7,276 bases of DNA from Campylobacter sp. (GTDB lineage: Bacteria > Campylobacterota > Campylobacteria > Campylobacterales > Campylobacteraceae): the NCBI GenBank assembly GCA_024680445.1, contig JAILCJ010000033.1, positions 1-7,276 of the forward strand, written 5' to 3'. Shown in pieces: positions 1-6,179 of this stretch. How positions within the stretch are numbered: the first letter of the stretch is position 1; each line of letters begins with the position of its first letter. The notes under the pieces are model-generated. The model did no database searches. It had not been told where the DNA came from and saw only the letters and a list, made by a program, of their open reading frames with translations. The position numbers were made by a program, and so were the translations under genes.

Positions 1-23
1 AATTTAATATGAAATTTATAAAT

Positions 24-56
24 TTTTAAATACGATATTAAATATCATATTTAAAA
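24..56. promoter_or_regulatory. Long inverted repeat upstream of hutX, candidate Fur-type operator
   Basis: Centred on base 40, the two 16-base arms (24-39 and 41-56) are complementary at 15 of 16 positions; the only mismatch is C33 against A47. The core GATATT-A-AATATC (34-46) is perfect. Aligned by eye to the Fur 7-1-7 consensus TGATAATnATTATCA, bases 33-47 match at 11 of 14 defined positions. The right arm reaches into the ribosome binding site of hutX, and a possible -10 (TATAAA, 17-22) lies just upstream, so a bound repressor would block transcription start. Heme-uptake genes are commonly Fur-controlled, which supports the reading. The A+T richness makes some symmetry likely by chance. 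The regulator is inferred. Confidence 0.5.
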
Positions 57-64
57 GGATAAAA

Positions 65-562
65 ATGCAAGACTTAGATAAAAAGATAAATGAGCTTTTT
101 GCAAAAAATGACAAAATGTCGGTTTATGAGGCGGCAAAAGAGCTAGGCGTGGGTGAATTTGATATCTTAAAATTTAGAGATTTGGACGAATTTAAACTAG
201 TTAGCGGTGAAAATTTTGACAAAATTATCGAGGATATCTCCACATGGGGAGAGATAATGTTTATCAAAAATACTCCTGAATTTATCATAGAGATAAAACT
301 AAAAATTCAATCCGGCAAAAGAATGCATGGGTATTATAATTTTCATGGTGGTTTTGGAGCGCTTGGCGGACATTTAAAAGACGGCGTTGTTGCAAATATA
401 GGTTTTGTTAGCACAAAATTTATGGGATCACTCGGACATAGCTTGCATTTTTACGATAAAAACAATGTTATTTTATTTAAAATTTTTGTTGCAAGAGATG
501 AAAAAATGCAATTAATCGACGAGCAAGTCAAGAAATTTCTTGCACTAAAAGCAAAATTTTAA
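65..562 (+). CDS. hutX: HutX/ChuX-family cytosolic heme carrier
   Basis: The 165-residue product has the length and signatures of the HutX/ChuX heme-utilization carriers, soluble proteins that take heme from the inner-membrane importer and deliver it within the cytosol. Recognisable segments are W61-G62, HGYYNFHGG (88-96), GGHLK (101-105), TKFMG (117-121) and FKIFVARDEK (138-147), which follow the order of E. coli ChuX (HGYFNLRG, GHIK, RKFMG, LKIFLGRDD, recalled from memory). There is no signal peptide. The ATG has AAGGA (55-59) five bases upstream. H103 corresponds to the ChuX heme-contact His98, whereas the position of ChuX His65 appears to be Asn69. No other heme gene is visible, though one may lie beyond the left edge. 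A palindrome covering the upstream region suggests iron control. Family assignment is secure; the physiological role is inferred. Confidence 0.88.
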   Translation: MQDLDKKINELFAKNDKMSVYEAAKELGVGEFDILKFRDLDEFKLVSGENFDKIIEDISTWGEIMFIKNTPEFIIEIKLKIQSGKRMHGYYNFHGGFGALGGHLKDGVVANIGFVSTKFMGSLGHSLHFYDKNNVILFKIFVARDEKMQLIDEQVKKFLALKAKF

Positions 563-603
563 AGGCAAAGCATAAAAATTCTTATCAAATTTGATACTTT
601 TAA

Positions 604-630
604 GGCTTGAAAATTATGAAATTTCAAGCC
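604..630. terminator. Stem-loop between convergent hutX and mntP
   Basis: GGCTTGAAA (604-612) and TTTCAAGCC (622-630) form a perfect 9-bp stem with a 9-base loop, 41 bases past the hutX stop and between two converging genes, where a bidirectional terminator is expected. Neither side has a good T tract (CTAGCAC on the + side, TTAAAAG on the - side), so intrinsic termination would be weak. A separate 14-base palindrome, TATCAAATTTGATA, lies at 583-596. Confidence 0.4.
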
Positions 631-714
631 CTAGCACTTAACGCAAATTTGATTTGTTATAAATGATTTTAAAAGTCCTAAAAATTAGCCTTTTAAAAAT
701 CAAATTTGAAATTT

Positions 715-1263
715 TTAGATCAATTTTAAATGCTCTATCAAAATGCTACAGGCTATAAGTATCAACATTACTCCGCCTAAAATCAAGGCTTTCGAGCCAA
801 GCCACGCCCCTAAAATTCGCCCTATATAACAGGCAAAAACGCAAAGAACGAAGCAAACTATGCCGATAAGGCAACAGGCGTATAAAATATCTGTATGTGA
901 AAAACTAAAAGTTATGCCAACACTCAATGCATCTATGCTTGTAGCAATCGCCCCTAAAATAAGCTCTTTAAAGCTCAAAATTTCAAGATTTTCTTTGCGT
1001 TCGTCTCTGCTTTCTTTTATCATTTTAAGACCCAAAAATACTAAAATCGCAAAGGCGATAAAATGGTCTATTTCGGAGATAAAAGCGACAAATCTTATAC
1101 CTAAAATATAGCCAAAAAATGGCATCAATGCTTGAAAAAATCCAAAAACAAAAGAAATTTTTACAGCAGCATAAGGCGAAAATTTCGGATTTTGTGCGGC
1201 AGATGCGATAGAAAGCGCCACTGAATCCATGGCAAGAGCGATAGCGAGTAAAAAAAGTAGCAT
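715..1263 (-). CDS. mntP: MntP manganese efflux pump
   Basis: The 182-residue hydrophobic protein belongs to the MntP (YebN, formerly DUF204) family, inner-membrane exporters that protect against excess Mn(II). About six membrane segments can be drawn, in two repeated halves. The paired signatures are MDSVALSIA (12-20) and ATSIDALSVG (107-116), with the membrane aspartates D13 and D111 that characterise the family; FGFFQALMPFFGY (40-52) and ILGGVMLILIA (161-171) also fit. The length is normal for the family and the gene looks intact. The ATG has a strong GGAGGA (1267-1272 on this strand) only three bases upstream, a rather tight spacing. A possible -10 (TACAAT, complement of 1288-1293) gives a short leader, with no room for a yybP-ykoY-type manganese riboswitch. 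It is divergent from the DUF4197 gene and convergent with hutX, so it is probably monocistronic. Confidence 0.93.
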   Translation of the reverse strand: MLLFLLAIALAMDSVALSIASAAQNPKFSPYAAVKISFVFGFFQALMPFFGYILGIRFVAFISEIDHFIAFAILVFLGLKMIKESRDERKENLEILSFKELILGAIATSIDALSVGITFSFSHTDILYACCLIGIVCFVLCVFACYIGRILGAWLGSKALILGGVMLILIACSILIEHLKLI

Positions 1264-1287
1264 ATATCCTCCAAAATTTAAAAACTA

Positions 1288-1293
1288 ATTGTA
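1288..1293 (-). promoter_or_regulatory. Possible -10 element for mntP
   Basis: On the - strand the sequence reads TACAAT, a five-of-six match to TATAAT, about 25 bases before the mntP start codon. No clear -35 is seen, which is normal for Campylobacter sigma-70 promoters. This is a sequence-match guess only. Confidence 0.35.
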
Positions 1294-1305
1294 TCTTAAA
1301 TGCCT

Positions 1306-1320
1306 TTATATTAATATAAT
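1306..1320 (+). promoter_or_regulatory. -10 box (TATAAT) for the DUF4197-EamA operon, inside a palindrome
   Basis: A perfect TATAAT lies at 1315-1320, 26 bases before the ATG at 1346, with a T/A-rich upstream region but no obvious -35. The box overlaps a perfect 14-base palindrome, TTATATTAATATAA (1306-1319). The symmetry could be an operator in the 82-base divergent region shared with mntP, or simply a by-product of base composition. Confidence 0.5.
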
Positions 1321-1335
1321 AAAATTTTATGCAAA

Positions 1336-1340
1336 AAGGA
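1336..1340 (+). promoter_or_regulatory. Ribosome binding site that fixes the DUF4197 start
   Basis: AAGGA ends five bases before the ATG at 1346, the same spacing and context (AAAAGGATAAAAATG) as hutX. The open frame extends upstream to 1289, but those 19 codons overlap the TATAAT box and precede the signal peptide, so 1346 is the start chosen. Confidence 0.75.
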
Positions 1341-1345
1341 TAAAA

Positions 1346-2065
1346 ATGAAAAAAATTTTACTTTTAGGTATCATAACGGCGATTTTAGGGGCTAGTGATA
1401 TAAGCGAAATTTTGCAAAAGGGTGCTAGTATACAAAACAATACCGACTATCGCTCCTTGCTTTCAAGTGCTGTAAATAAAGCAGTTATCGAGCTTGGCAA
1501 GGGTTTTATAAAAAATCAAACCGCAAAAATTGACTTGCCACCAAGTCTTAAAACGGCTGCAATTTTGGCGAAAAAAGTCGGCGGCGAAAAATGGGCTAAA
1601 GAACTTCAAAATAGCATAAATGACGCGGCAACCAAAGCCGTTGGAGGTGCGGGAGAGGTTTTTCTTGATGATATCAAAAGCATGAGCAATGACGATATAA
1701 AATCCTTACTAACAAGCGGAGATAACGCACTTAGCAAGTATTTGCAAAACAAATCAGGCGATAAACTAAAAGCCGTTTTTAAACCAATAGTTAGCGAAAT
1801 GATGAGCCAAAATAGCTTTGCAACAGCCTATAACGGACTAAATTCTTTCGTTTCAAACAAAATTTCAAGCAATCAAGCCGTACAAAATTTAGCCAAAAAT
1901 CTCGGTGCAAGCGAATATATCCCTTCTCAAGGCGAGGATTTAAACGACTATATCACCCAAAAAACCATAGACGGACTTTTTGCCGTGATGAAAGAAAAAG
2001 AAAGCGCGTTAAGATCTGGCTTTAACACCAAAGGTGGCGAAATTCTCAAAACCATCTTAAAATGA
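1346..2065 (+). CDS. DUF4197 family protein, probably exported
   Basis: This 239-residue product starts with a Sec-type signal (MKKILLLGIITAILGAS, residues 1-17), so it probably acts in the periplasm. The rest matches the DUF4197 pattern: AVNKAVIELGKGF (42-54), a DLPPSL stretch (63-68), INDAATKAV (91-99), MSNDDIKSLLTSGDNAL (113-129), a KYL/F-type segment, and close to the end TIDGLFAVMKEKE (207-219) followed by ALR. The family is mostly helical and has no established biochemical function; none is visible here, with no catalytic triad, metal motif or lipobox. The start at 1346 is set by AAGGA five bases upstream. Its TGA overlaps the ATG of the downstream EamA transporter by four bases (ATGA), so the two are co-transcribed and probably translationally coupled. 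Confidence 0.85.
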   Translation: MKKILLLGIITAILGASDISEILQKGASIQNNTDYRSLLSSAVNKAVIELGKGFIKNQTAKIDLPPSLKTAAILAKKVGGEKWAKELQNSINDAATKAVGGAGEVFLDDIKSMSNDDIKSLLTSGDNALSKYLQNKSGDKLKAVFKPIVSEMMSQNSFATAYNGLNSFVSNKISSNQAVQNLAKNLGASEYIPSQGEDLNDYITQKTIDGLFAVMKEKESALRSGFNTKGGEILKTILK

Positions 2066-2952
2066 TATCCAAAGAACGAATCGCCGATATTTCTCTTATC
2101 GGCGTTGCCCTAGTTTGGGGGCTTACTTTCTTGCCAATGTCAAAAGCTCTGCAAAGCAACGGCGTTTTTACCATGCTTTTTTGGCGTTTTTTACTATCGG
2201 CTGGATTTATGGGTCTTATGACTTTAAAATTTAGCAAAAAATTTGATCCAAAATCATTTAAATTTGGTCTAATTTTGGGCGTAATTTTATTTATATCTTT
2301 TGCCTTTCAAACCTTTGCATTAACCATGACTTATAGCTCAAGTGTCGCGTTTATAACGGGCTTAGAATGCGTTATAGTGCCTTTTTATATGGCTATGATT
2401 TTCAAGCGAAAAGTAAGCATTTTTGCCATAATAGGTGCCATGGTAGCCATACTTGGACTTTGGCAACTTAGCGATGCAAAATTAGGCGGCGAACTTGGTG
2501 AAGTTTTAGCTTTGCTTTGTGCCATGACTTACGCTCTTTATACCGCATTTAACGGCGAATTTGCAAAAAAATGCGAACTTTATCAGTTAGTTTTTATAGT
2601 ATTTTTAAGCATTGCTATCTTGTCTTTTTGTTTTGGACTTTATTTTGAAAATAGCGTCTTGCCTGTTTTAAATCTTGATTTTTACACAGCCATCGTTATT
2701 ACGGTTGTTTTTGGTACTATTTTTGCCTATCTCGTTCAAACCGCCATGCAAAGATATACCACGGCTACAAAAACCGCCTTGTTTTTTTCACTTGAACCGG
2801 TTTGTGCCGGTTTTATAGGATACTTTTTTGGTGGCGAAATTTTGACAATGCTACAAATTTTTGGTGCCGCCTTAATCATCTTTGGCGTACTTATCGCCGA
2901 AGTGGGTGAAAATTTTGTAAAAAATTTTAAAATTTACAAAAACAAAATTTAA
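2062..2952 (+). CDS. EamA/DMT-superfamily transporter
   Basis: The 296-residue integral membrane protein has the two-fold EamA organisation of the drug/metabolite transporter superfamily. About ten membrane segments can be drawn near residues 10-29, 37-57, 67-88, 93-114, 118-138, 146-164, 174-194, 208-228, 238-257 and 262-281. Diagnostic stretches are ALVWGLTFLPMSKAL (16-30) in the first half and a FFSLEPVCAGFIGYFFGGE stretch (241-259) ending in IIFGVLIAE (272-280) in the second. Length is typical. Family members export or import amino acids, nucleosides, metabolites or drugs, and the sequence does not identify the substrate. The start overlaps the preceding stop in an ATGA and has no good ribosome binding site of its own, pointing to coupled translation. 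It converges on znuB with a 15-base gap. Confidence 0.9.
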   Translation: MISKERIADISLIGVALVWGLTFLPMSKALQSNGVFTMLFWRFLLSAGFMGLMTLKFSKKFDPKSFKFGLILGVILFISFAFQTFALTMTYSSSVAFITGLECVIVPFYMAMIFKRKVSIFAIIGAMVAILGLWQLSDAKLGGELGEVLALLCAMTYALYTAFNGEFAKKCELYQLVFIVFLSIAILSFCFGLYFENSVLPVLNLDFYTAIVITVVFGTIFAYLVQTAMQRYTTATKTALFFSLEPVCAGFIGYFFGGEILTMLQIFGAALIIFGVLIAEVGENFVKNFKIYKNKI

Positions 2953-2959
2953 AATACAT

Positions 2960-2993
2960 AAAAAATTTTATTGCCTATGTTTTTTAAAGGCAA
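2960..2993 (-). terminator. Candidate terminator of the znu operon
   Basis: On the - strand TTGCCT and AGGCAA (pairing 2988-2993 with 2971-2976) form a 6-bp stem with an 11-base loop, followed after TAAAAT by a run of T (complement of 2960-2965). The stem includes the last codons of znuB and the tail crosses its stop (2968-2970). With the converging EamA gene ending at 2952, this compact junction must end transcription from both sides. The stem is short and the loop long, so strength is uncertain. Confidence 0.4.
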
Positions 2994-3768
2994 AAGCAAA
3001 ATAACAAAGTGAAGCTACCAAAATGATACAAGCACCGCTGCTAAGGTTAAAGTAAAAGCTAAGTGCTAAACCGACAAGACAAAAAAATACCGATAAAAAA
3101 GTTGAAAAAATCATCATCACCCCAAGAGATGAGCTAAAACGACTAGCTATCAAAGGCGGTAAATTTAACAAAGCTATCACCAAGATAAGCCCTACAACTC
3201 GTATGGTTGCGACTACGCAAAGCGAGATTAAGCAAACTAAAATATAGTAAAAAAGTTTGGTATTTACACCCCTAAGTTTAGCAAATTCCATATCAAAACT
3301 TATGGCTACAAGTTGGCGATAAAACAGCAAACTTAACAAGATAAAAAGCAAATCCAGCACGAGCATAAAAACGATATCGCCCCTGCTAACAGCCAAAATA
3401 GAGCCAAAAAGAAAACTCATAAGATCGGGGTTGTATCCAGGAGATAAATCTATAAAAATGATACCAACAGCCATGCCAAAAGCCCAAATAGCACCTATCA
3501 CAGAATCCGATTTTGCCCTGTCTTTAAAGCTTATAGTAGCGATAATAAGTGCCAAAAATAAAGAAAAAATGCTAGCCCCAAGCAAGGGTTCAAGCGAAAG
3601 AAAAAATGCCAAACCTATGCCACCATAGGCTCCGTGAGCTATGCCGCCGGCGATAAAAGCCATGCGATTTATAACAACAAGCGAACCTATGATACCACAA
3701 GCAATGCTGATTAAAACTGCCGATAATACAGCATTTTGCATAAATTCAAGCTCCAAAATATCTAACAC
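2968..3768 (-). CDS. znuB: ZnuB zinc ABC transporter permease
   Basis: The 266-residue protein is an ABC-3 family permease, the membrane channel of a Zn/Mn-type ABC importer; with ZnuA and ZnuC in the same operon, zinc is the likely substrate. Eight or more membrane segments are visible. Family marks include INRMAFIAGGIAHGAYGG (33-50) with conserved H45, DLMSFLFGSILAVS (115-128), the ATPase-coupling segment EFAKLRGVN (161-169), and VVGLILVIALLNLPPLIASR (191-210). I chose the GTG at 3768: AGGGG lies six bases upstream, and the N-terminal LELEFMQNAVL fits the family's usual first helix. An ATG at 3741, with GGAG nine bases upstream, is an alternative that would remove nine residues. Unusually, it is 255 bases from znuC rather than overlapping it. 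Confidence 0.93.
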   Translation of the reverse strand: MLDILELEFMQNAVLSAVLISIACGIIGSLVVINRMAFIAGGIAHGAYGGIGLAFFLSLEPLLGASIFSLFLALIIATISFKDRAKSDSVIGAIWAFGMAVGIIFIDLSPGYNPDLMSFLFGSILAVSRGDIVFMLVLDLLFILLSLLFYRQLVAISFDMEFAKLRGVNTKLFYYILVCLISLCVVATIRVVGLILVIALLNLPPLIASRFSSSLGVMMIFSTFLSVFFCLVGLALSFYFNLSSGACIILVASLCYFAFAFKKHRQ

Positions 3769-4023
3769 CTTTTACCCCTATCGCTTTTAAATTTACAATC
3801 CCAAATCATCAAATTTGATTTTATCCACCCTTTGGATTTTTTGTATTAATCAAATTTGATTTTATCCACCCTTTGGATTTTTTGCATTAATCAAATTTGA
3901 TTTTATACTTTCAAATTTAAAGCCAAATTTGGAATTTAAGATCAAATTTAAAGCAAAAATCATCAAATTTACTTCAAATTTGATATCAAATTCTCCAAAA
4001 AATATAAAAAGTTTTTCTAAAAA
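3769..4023. other. Repeat-rich non-coding gap inside the znu operon
   Basis: This 255-base stretch lies between znuC and znuB, which transcription must cross if the four genes form one unit. It contains five copies of CAAATTTG, several truncated CAAATTTA copies, a 41-base tandem repeat (3808-3906) and a perfect 16-base palindrome AATTTGATATCAAATT (3977-3992). I see no convincing gene. The longest small frame, 33 codons at 3862-3963 on the - strand, has no ribosome binding site. A new promoter for znuB is possible, but no clear -10 stands out. Confidence 0.7.
3808..3906. repeat. 41-base direct repeat, two full copies and one partial
   Basis: Copy 1 is 3808-3848, copy 2 is 3849-3889 and the first 17 bases recur at 3890-3906. 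The full copies differ by one base (T3844 against C3885). Each begins with the palindrome ATCAAATTTGAT, then has TTATCCACCC, a small stem ATCCA/TGGAT (copy 1: 3823-3827 with 3833-3837), and a run of six T (3837-3842 in copy 1). On the + strand the stem plus T-run resembles a weak terminator; on the - strand, the direction of znu transcription, there is no T-run. The near-identity implies recent duplication or maintained homogenisation. Confidence 0.9.
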
Positions 4024-4776
4024 CTAATGGCAACTGCAACTTTTAAGTGCAAGTTCAACATCGCAAAAATGGCTATGATGCTCGGCAAGATGAGTTATAA
4101 ACTCGCGTCTATCATAGTCAGGACTAAGCTCGTGCAAATGCAAAGACCCACTCACATAAGCAACTTTATTTGCAAAGCCAAGTGCGATATTTGCGTCATG
4201 ACTAACCAAAACTATGCCACAACCCTTAGTATTTATACGCTTTAAAAGTGCGTAAATTTCAGCTTGGGTCTTTGTATCAACGCTGGCAGTTGGCTCATCA
4301 AGAACCAAAATTTTAGCCTGACTTGCTAAGGCACGCGCTATATAAACCCTCTGCCTTTGTCCGCCACTAAGATTTGCTATGAGATTTTGACTAAACTCGT
4401 CCATAGCAACCATTTTTAGGCACTCCATGGCGATTTCTTGCTGCTCTTTTGAGTAAAAACCAAAAAGCTTTTTTTCTATCAAACCCATTAAAACAACATC
4501 TATAACTTTAAGCGGAAAGGCTTGATTTAGAGCGAAACTTTGCGGAACATAGCCGATAGTCTTGCAACTTTGACTAGGCTTTTTGCCAAAAACTTTTAAC
4601 TCACCAGCACTTGGTTTTAAAAGCCCTAAAATTAGCTTTAAAAGCGTGCTTTTGCCTCCGCCATTTGGCCCTATGATAGCCAAAAAATCGCTAGTGTTAA
4701 ACTCCAAATTTACATTTTTTAGCACCAACTCGCCGTCGTAAGAAAAATCAAGATTTTTTATGCTTATATCACTCAC
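4024..4776 (-). CDS. znuC: ZnuC zinc ABC transporter ATP-binding protein
   Basis: The 250-residue ATPase powers zinc import through ZnuB on the cytoplasmic side. All nucleotide-binding motifs are intact: Walker A GPNGGGKST (36-44), Q-loop Q79 in GYVPQ, ABC signature LSGGQRQR (136-143), Walker B ILVLDEP (156-162) with catalytic E161, and the switch H193 in VSHD. Overall similarity to metal-type ATPases (GYVPQ, LVLDEPTASVD) supports ZnuC. The last 22 residues are rich in metal ligands: H229, H233, H234, H236, C238, then CSCH (247-250), a tail outside the ATPase core. The start codon is GTG, whose bases overlap the TGA of the upstream NicO gene (GTGA, 4773-4776); AAAGG lies nine bases before it. 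znuB follows after an unusual 255-base gap. Confidence 0.93.
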   Translation of the reverse strand: MSDISIKNLDFSYDGELVLKNVNLEFNTSDFLAIIGPNGGGKSTLLKLILGLLKPSAGELKVFGKKPSQSCKTIGYVPQSFALNQAFPLKVIDVVLMGLIEKKLFGFYSKEQQEIAMECLKMVAMDEFSQNLIANLSGGQRQRVYIARALASQAKILVLDEPTASVDTKTQAEIYALLKRINTKGCGIVLVSHDANIALGFANKVAYVSGSLHLHELSPDYDRREFITHLAEHHSHFCDVELALKSCSCH

Positions 4777-6179
4777 AAAACACCGCCTTTTGCGTTTATA
4801 ATCATAAAAATTCCAAGCGTTATCATAAGAATCAAAGCCAAAATTTCACCAAATTTGATAACTTTAAACTCTTTCATGGTTGCATTTACTTTTTGACCTA
4901 AAATTGCTGCTATAAAAACAACACATGCCATGCCAAGCCCCATAAATACGCCACTTATAGCACCGCTTAGATAGCCTTTTAACTCAAATGCAAGCAAAAA
5001 CACCATGATAACGCCCGGACACGGCACGAGGGCAGCGGCTAATTTAACGCCAAGTTCTCCACGCAAAGAAGCCTTGCAAGACGGACAAGAACAGCCGTGC
5101 TGGTGAGTTTGCCATTGCGTAATTTTGGCTTTTTTTAGTTTTTTATAAAGCAAAAATGAAGCGATAGCAACTATCAAAGCACCGCAAAACATCGAAGTTA
5201 CATAACTTGCCATTTTTGTTGATTCGGATATGTTTTTCAAAGTAAAATAAGTCGCAAAAACTATCAAAAACGAACCTATAACATGTAAAAATCCAACATT
5301 TAAAGAAAATTTTAACGCCCTTTTATAATCCCCACCATTTGCAGCAAAATACGATCCTGTAAGCGTTTTAGCATGTCCGGGACCAGCAGCATGTGCAACG
5401 CCATAAATAAAAGAAAAAAAGGCTATCAAAGCAAGGCTAAAAACAGAAAATTCTTTTTGTTTTAGCAAATTTTTAAGCTTGTCAAGATAGCTAAGACTAG
5501 CCCTTGTGATAGCATCAAATTTGGCTTCATCACTCTTGTCGATTTGATCAAATTTGTTTGGATTTTGCAAGGCAGAACCAAGCGGAACTCGGCTATTAAA
5601 GGCCTTTGCAGCCTTATCATCTCCAAGCTCGAAAAATGCGATATTGCCATTAGAATTTTGTAAGATATTTAAATGTTCACTTATCTTTGTTGTTTTTGAA
5701 TTTTCAAACATAAAGGCAAAATAATTACCTGGATCTAGCATTTGGGCAGATATTACTAAATCATTGCTAAGTGGCAAATCAAGCAAAAATTCCATATCAA
5801 AAAGCACCCTACCCTCGCTAAATTTGATATCGTTTTTTATAAATTTTAAAACAAGTGCTTTTTCGTCTTCGCCCTTTTTAAAGCTATTTAATTCAAGTAA
5901 ATAATGGTTTGGTACAAGATAATCCATGAGTGCTTTTAGCACTTGTTTTAACTCGCTTTTATCTAAAATTCTATCGTGATTTAAATCATAACTTTCAAGC
6001 ATCAAATTTGAAAAATTTTCAGAAAAAGTCCAAGTGAATTTCAGACTTTTTAAGCGATCTTGTTCGCTTTTAAACTCCGTGCTAATGTGTGCCGTTGGTG
6101 AATAAAGCGAACACAAGGCACAAGAAAATGCGATATTTGCGAAAATCGCAAAAATCGCTAAAATTTTAAATACTCTCAA
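4773..6179 (-). CDS. DUF1007-NicO fusion: metal transporter of the RcnA/NicO class
   Basis: The 468-residue product joins two families. After a signal-like N-terminus with Cys20 and Cys23, residues of roughly 25-200 form a DUF1007-type periplasmic domain, including KFTWTFSENFS (47-57) and an EF-hand-like loop D65-x-N67-x-D69 to E76. Residues 246-464 carry about six membrane segments with the NicO/RcnA signature VAHAAGPGHAKTL (261-273) and VPCPGVIMVFLLAF (385-398). A loop at 346-375, cytoplasmic by the positive-inside rule, holds HQHGCSCPSC (359-368). NicO proteins move nickel or cobalt, usually outward in RcnA; the location between znuA and znuC points to zinc or a zinc-linked role, which is inference. 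The start is TTG, overlapping the znuA stop (TTGA, 6176-6179), with no good ribosome binding site and a perfect hairpin just upstream. Its end overlaps znuC by four bases. Confidence 0.85.
   Translation of the reverse strand: MRVFKILAIFAIFANIAFSCALCSLYSPTAHISTEFKSEQDRLKSLKFTWTFSENFSNLMLESYDLNHDRILDKSELKQVLKALMDYLVPNHYLLELNSFKKGEDEKALVLKFIKNDIKFSEGRVLFDMEFLLDLPLSNDLVISAQMLDPGNYFAFMFENSKTTKISEHLNILQNSNGNIAFFELGDDKAAKAFNSRVPLGSALQNPNKFDQIDKSDEAKFDAITRASLSYLDKLKNLLKQKEFSVFSLALIAFFSFIYGVAHAAGPGHAKTLTGSYFAANGGDYKRALKFSLNVGFLHVIGSFLIVFATYFTLKNISESTKMASYVTSMFCGALIVAIASFLLYKKLKKAKITQWQTHQHGCSCPSCKASLRGELGVKLAAALVPCPGVIMVFLLAFELKGYLSGAISGVFMGLGMACVVFIAAILGQKVNATMKEFKVIKFGEILALILMITLGIFMIINAKGGVL

Noticed and set aside
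12..25. Perfect palindrome AAATTTATAAATTT upstream of hutX
   Set aside because: It consists only of A and T and is short, so it is not distinguishable from background beside the longer palindrome at 24-56.
678..718. 9-bp inverted repeat CTAAAAATT/AATTTTTAG as the mntP terminator
   Set aside because: The loop is 23 bases, the stem is almost all A-T, and the right arm overlaps the mntP stop; this is likely base-composition noise.
1264..1290. Manganese riboswitch (yybP-ykoY) before mntP
   Set aside because: The available leader is only about 25-80 bases and has none of the expected paired elements.
1289..1345. Extended N-terminus for the DUF4197 protein
   Set aside because: The extra 19 codons run through the TATAAT box and precede a normal signal peptide; AAGGA at 1336-1340 places the start at 1346.
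3808..3906. CRISPR-like array
   Set aside because: The 41-base units abut with no variable spacers, there are only two full copies, and no cas genes are present.
3862..3963. 33-codon frame on the - strand in the znuC-znuB gap
   Set aside because: It has an ATG and a stop but no ribosome binding site, its product is low-complexity, and its end lies within the 41-base repeat. Chance frames of this size are common in such DNA.
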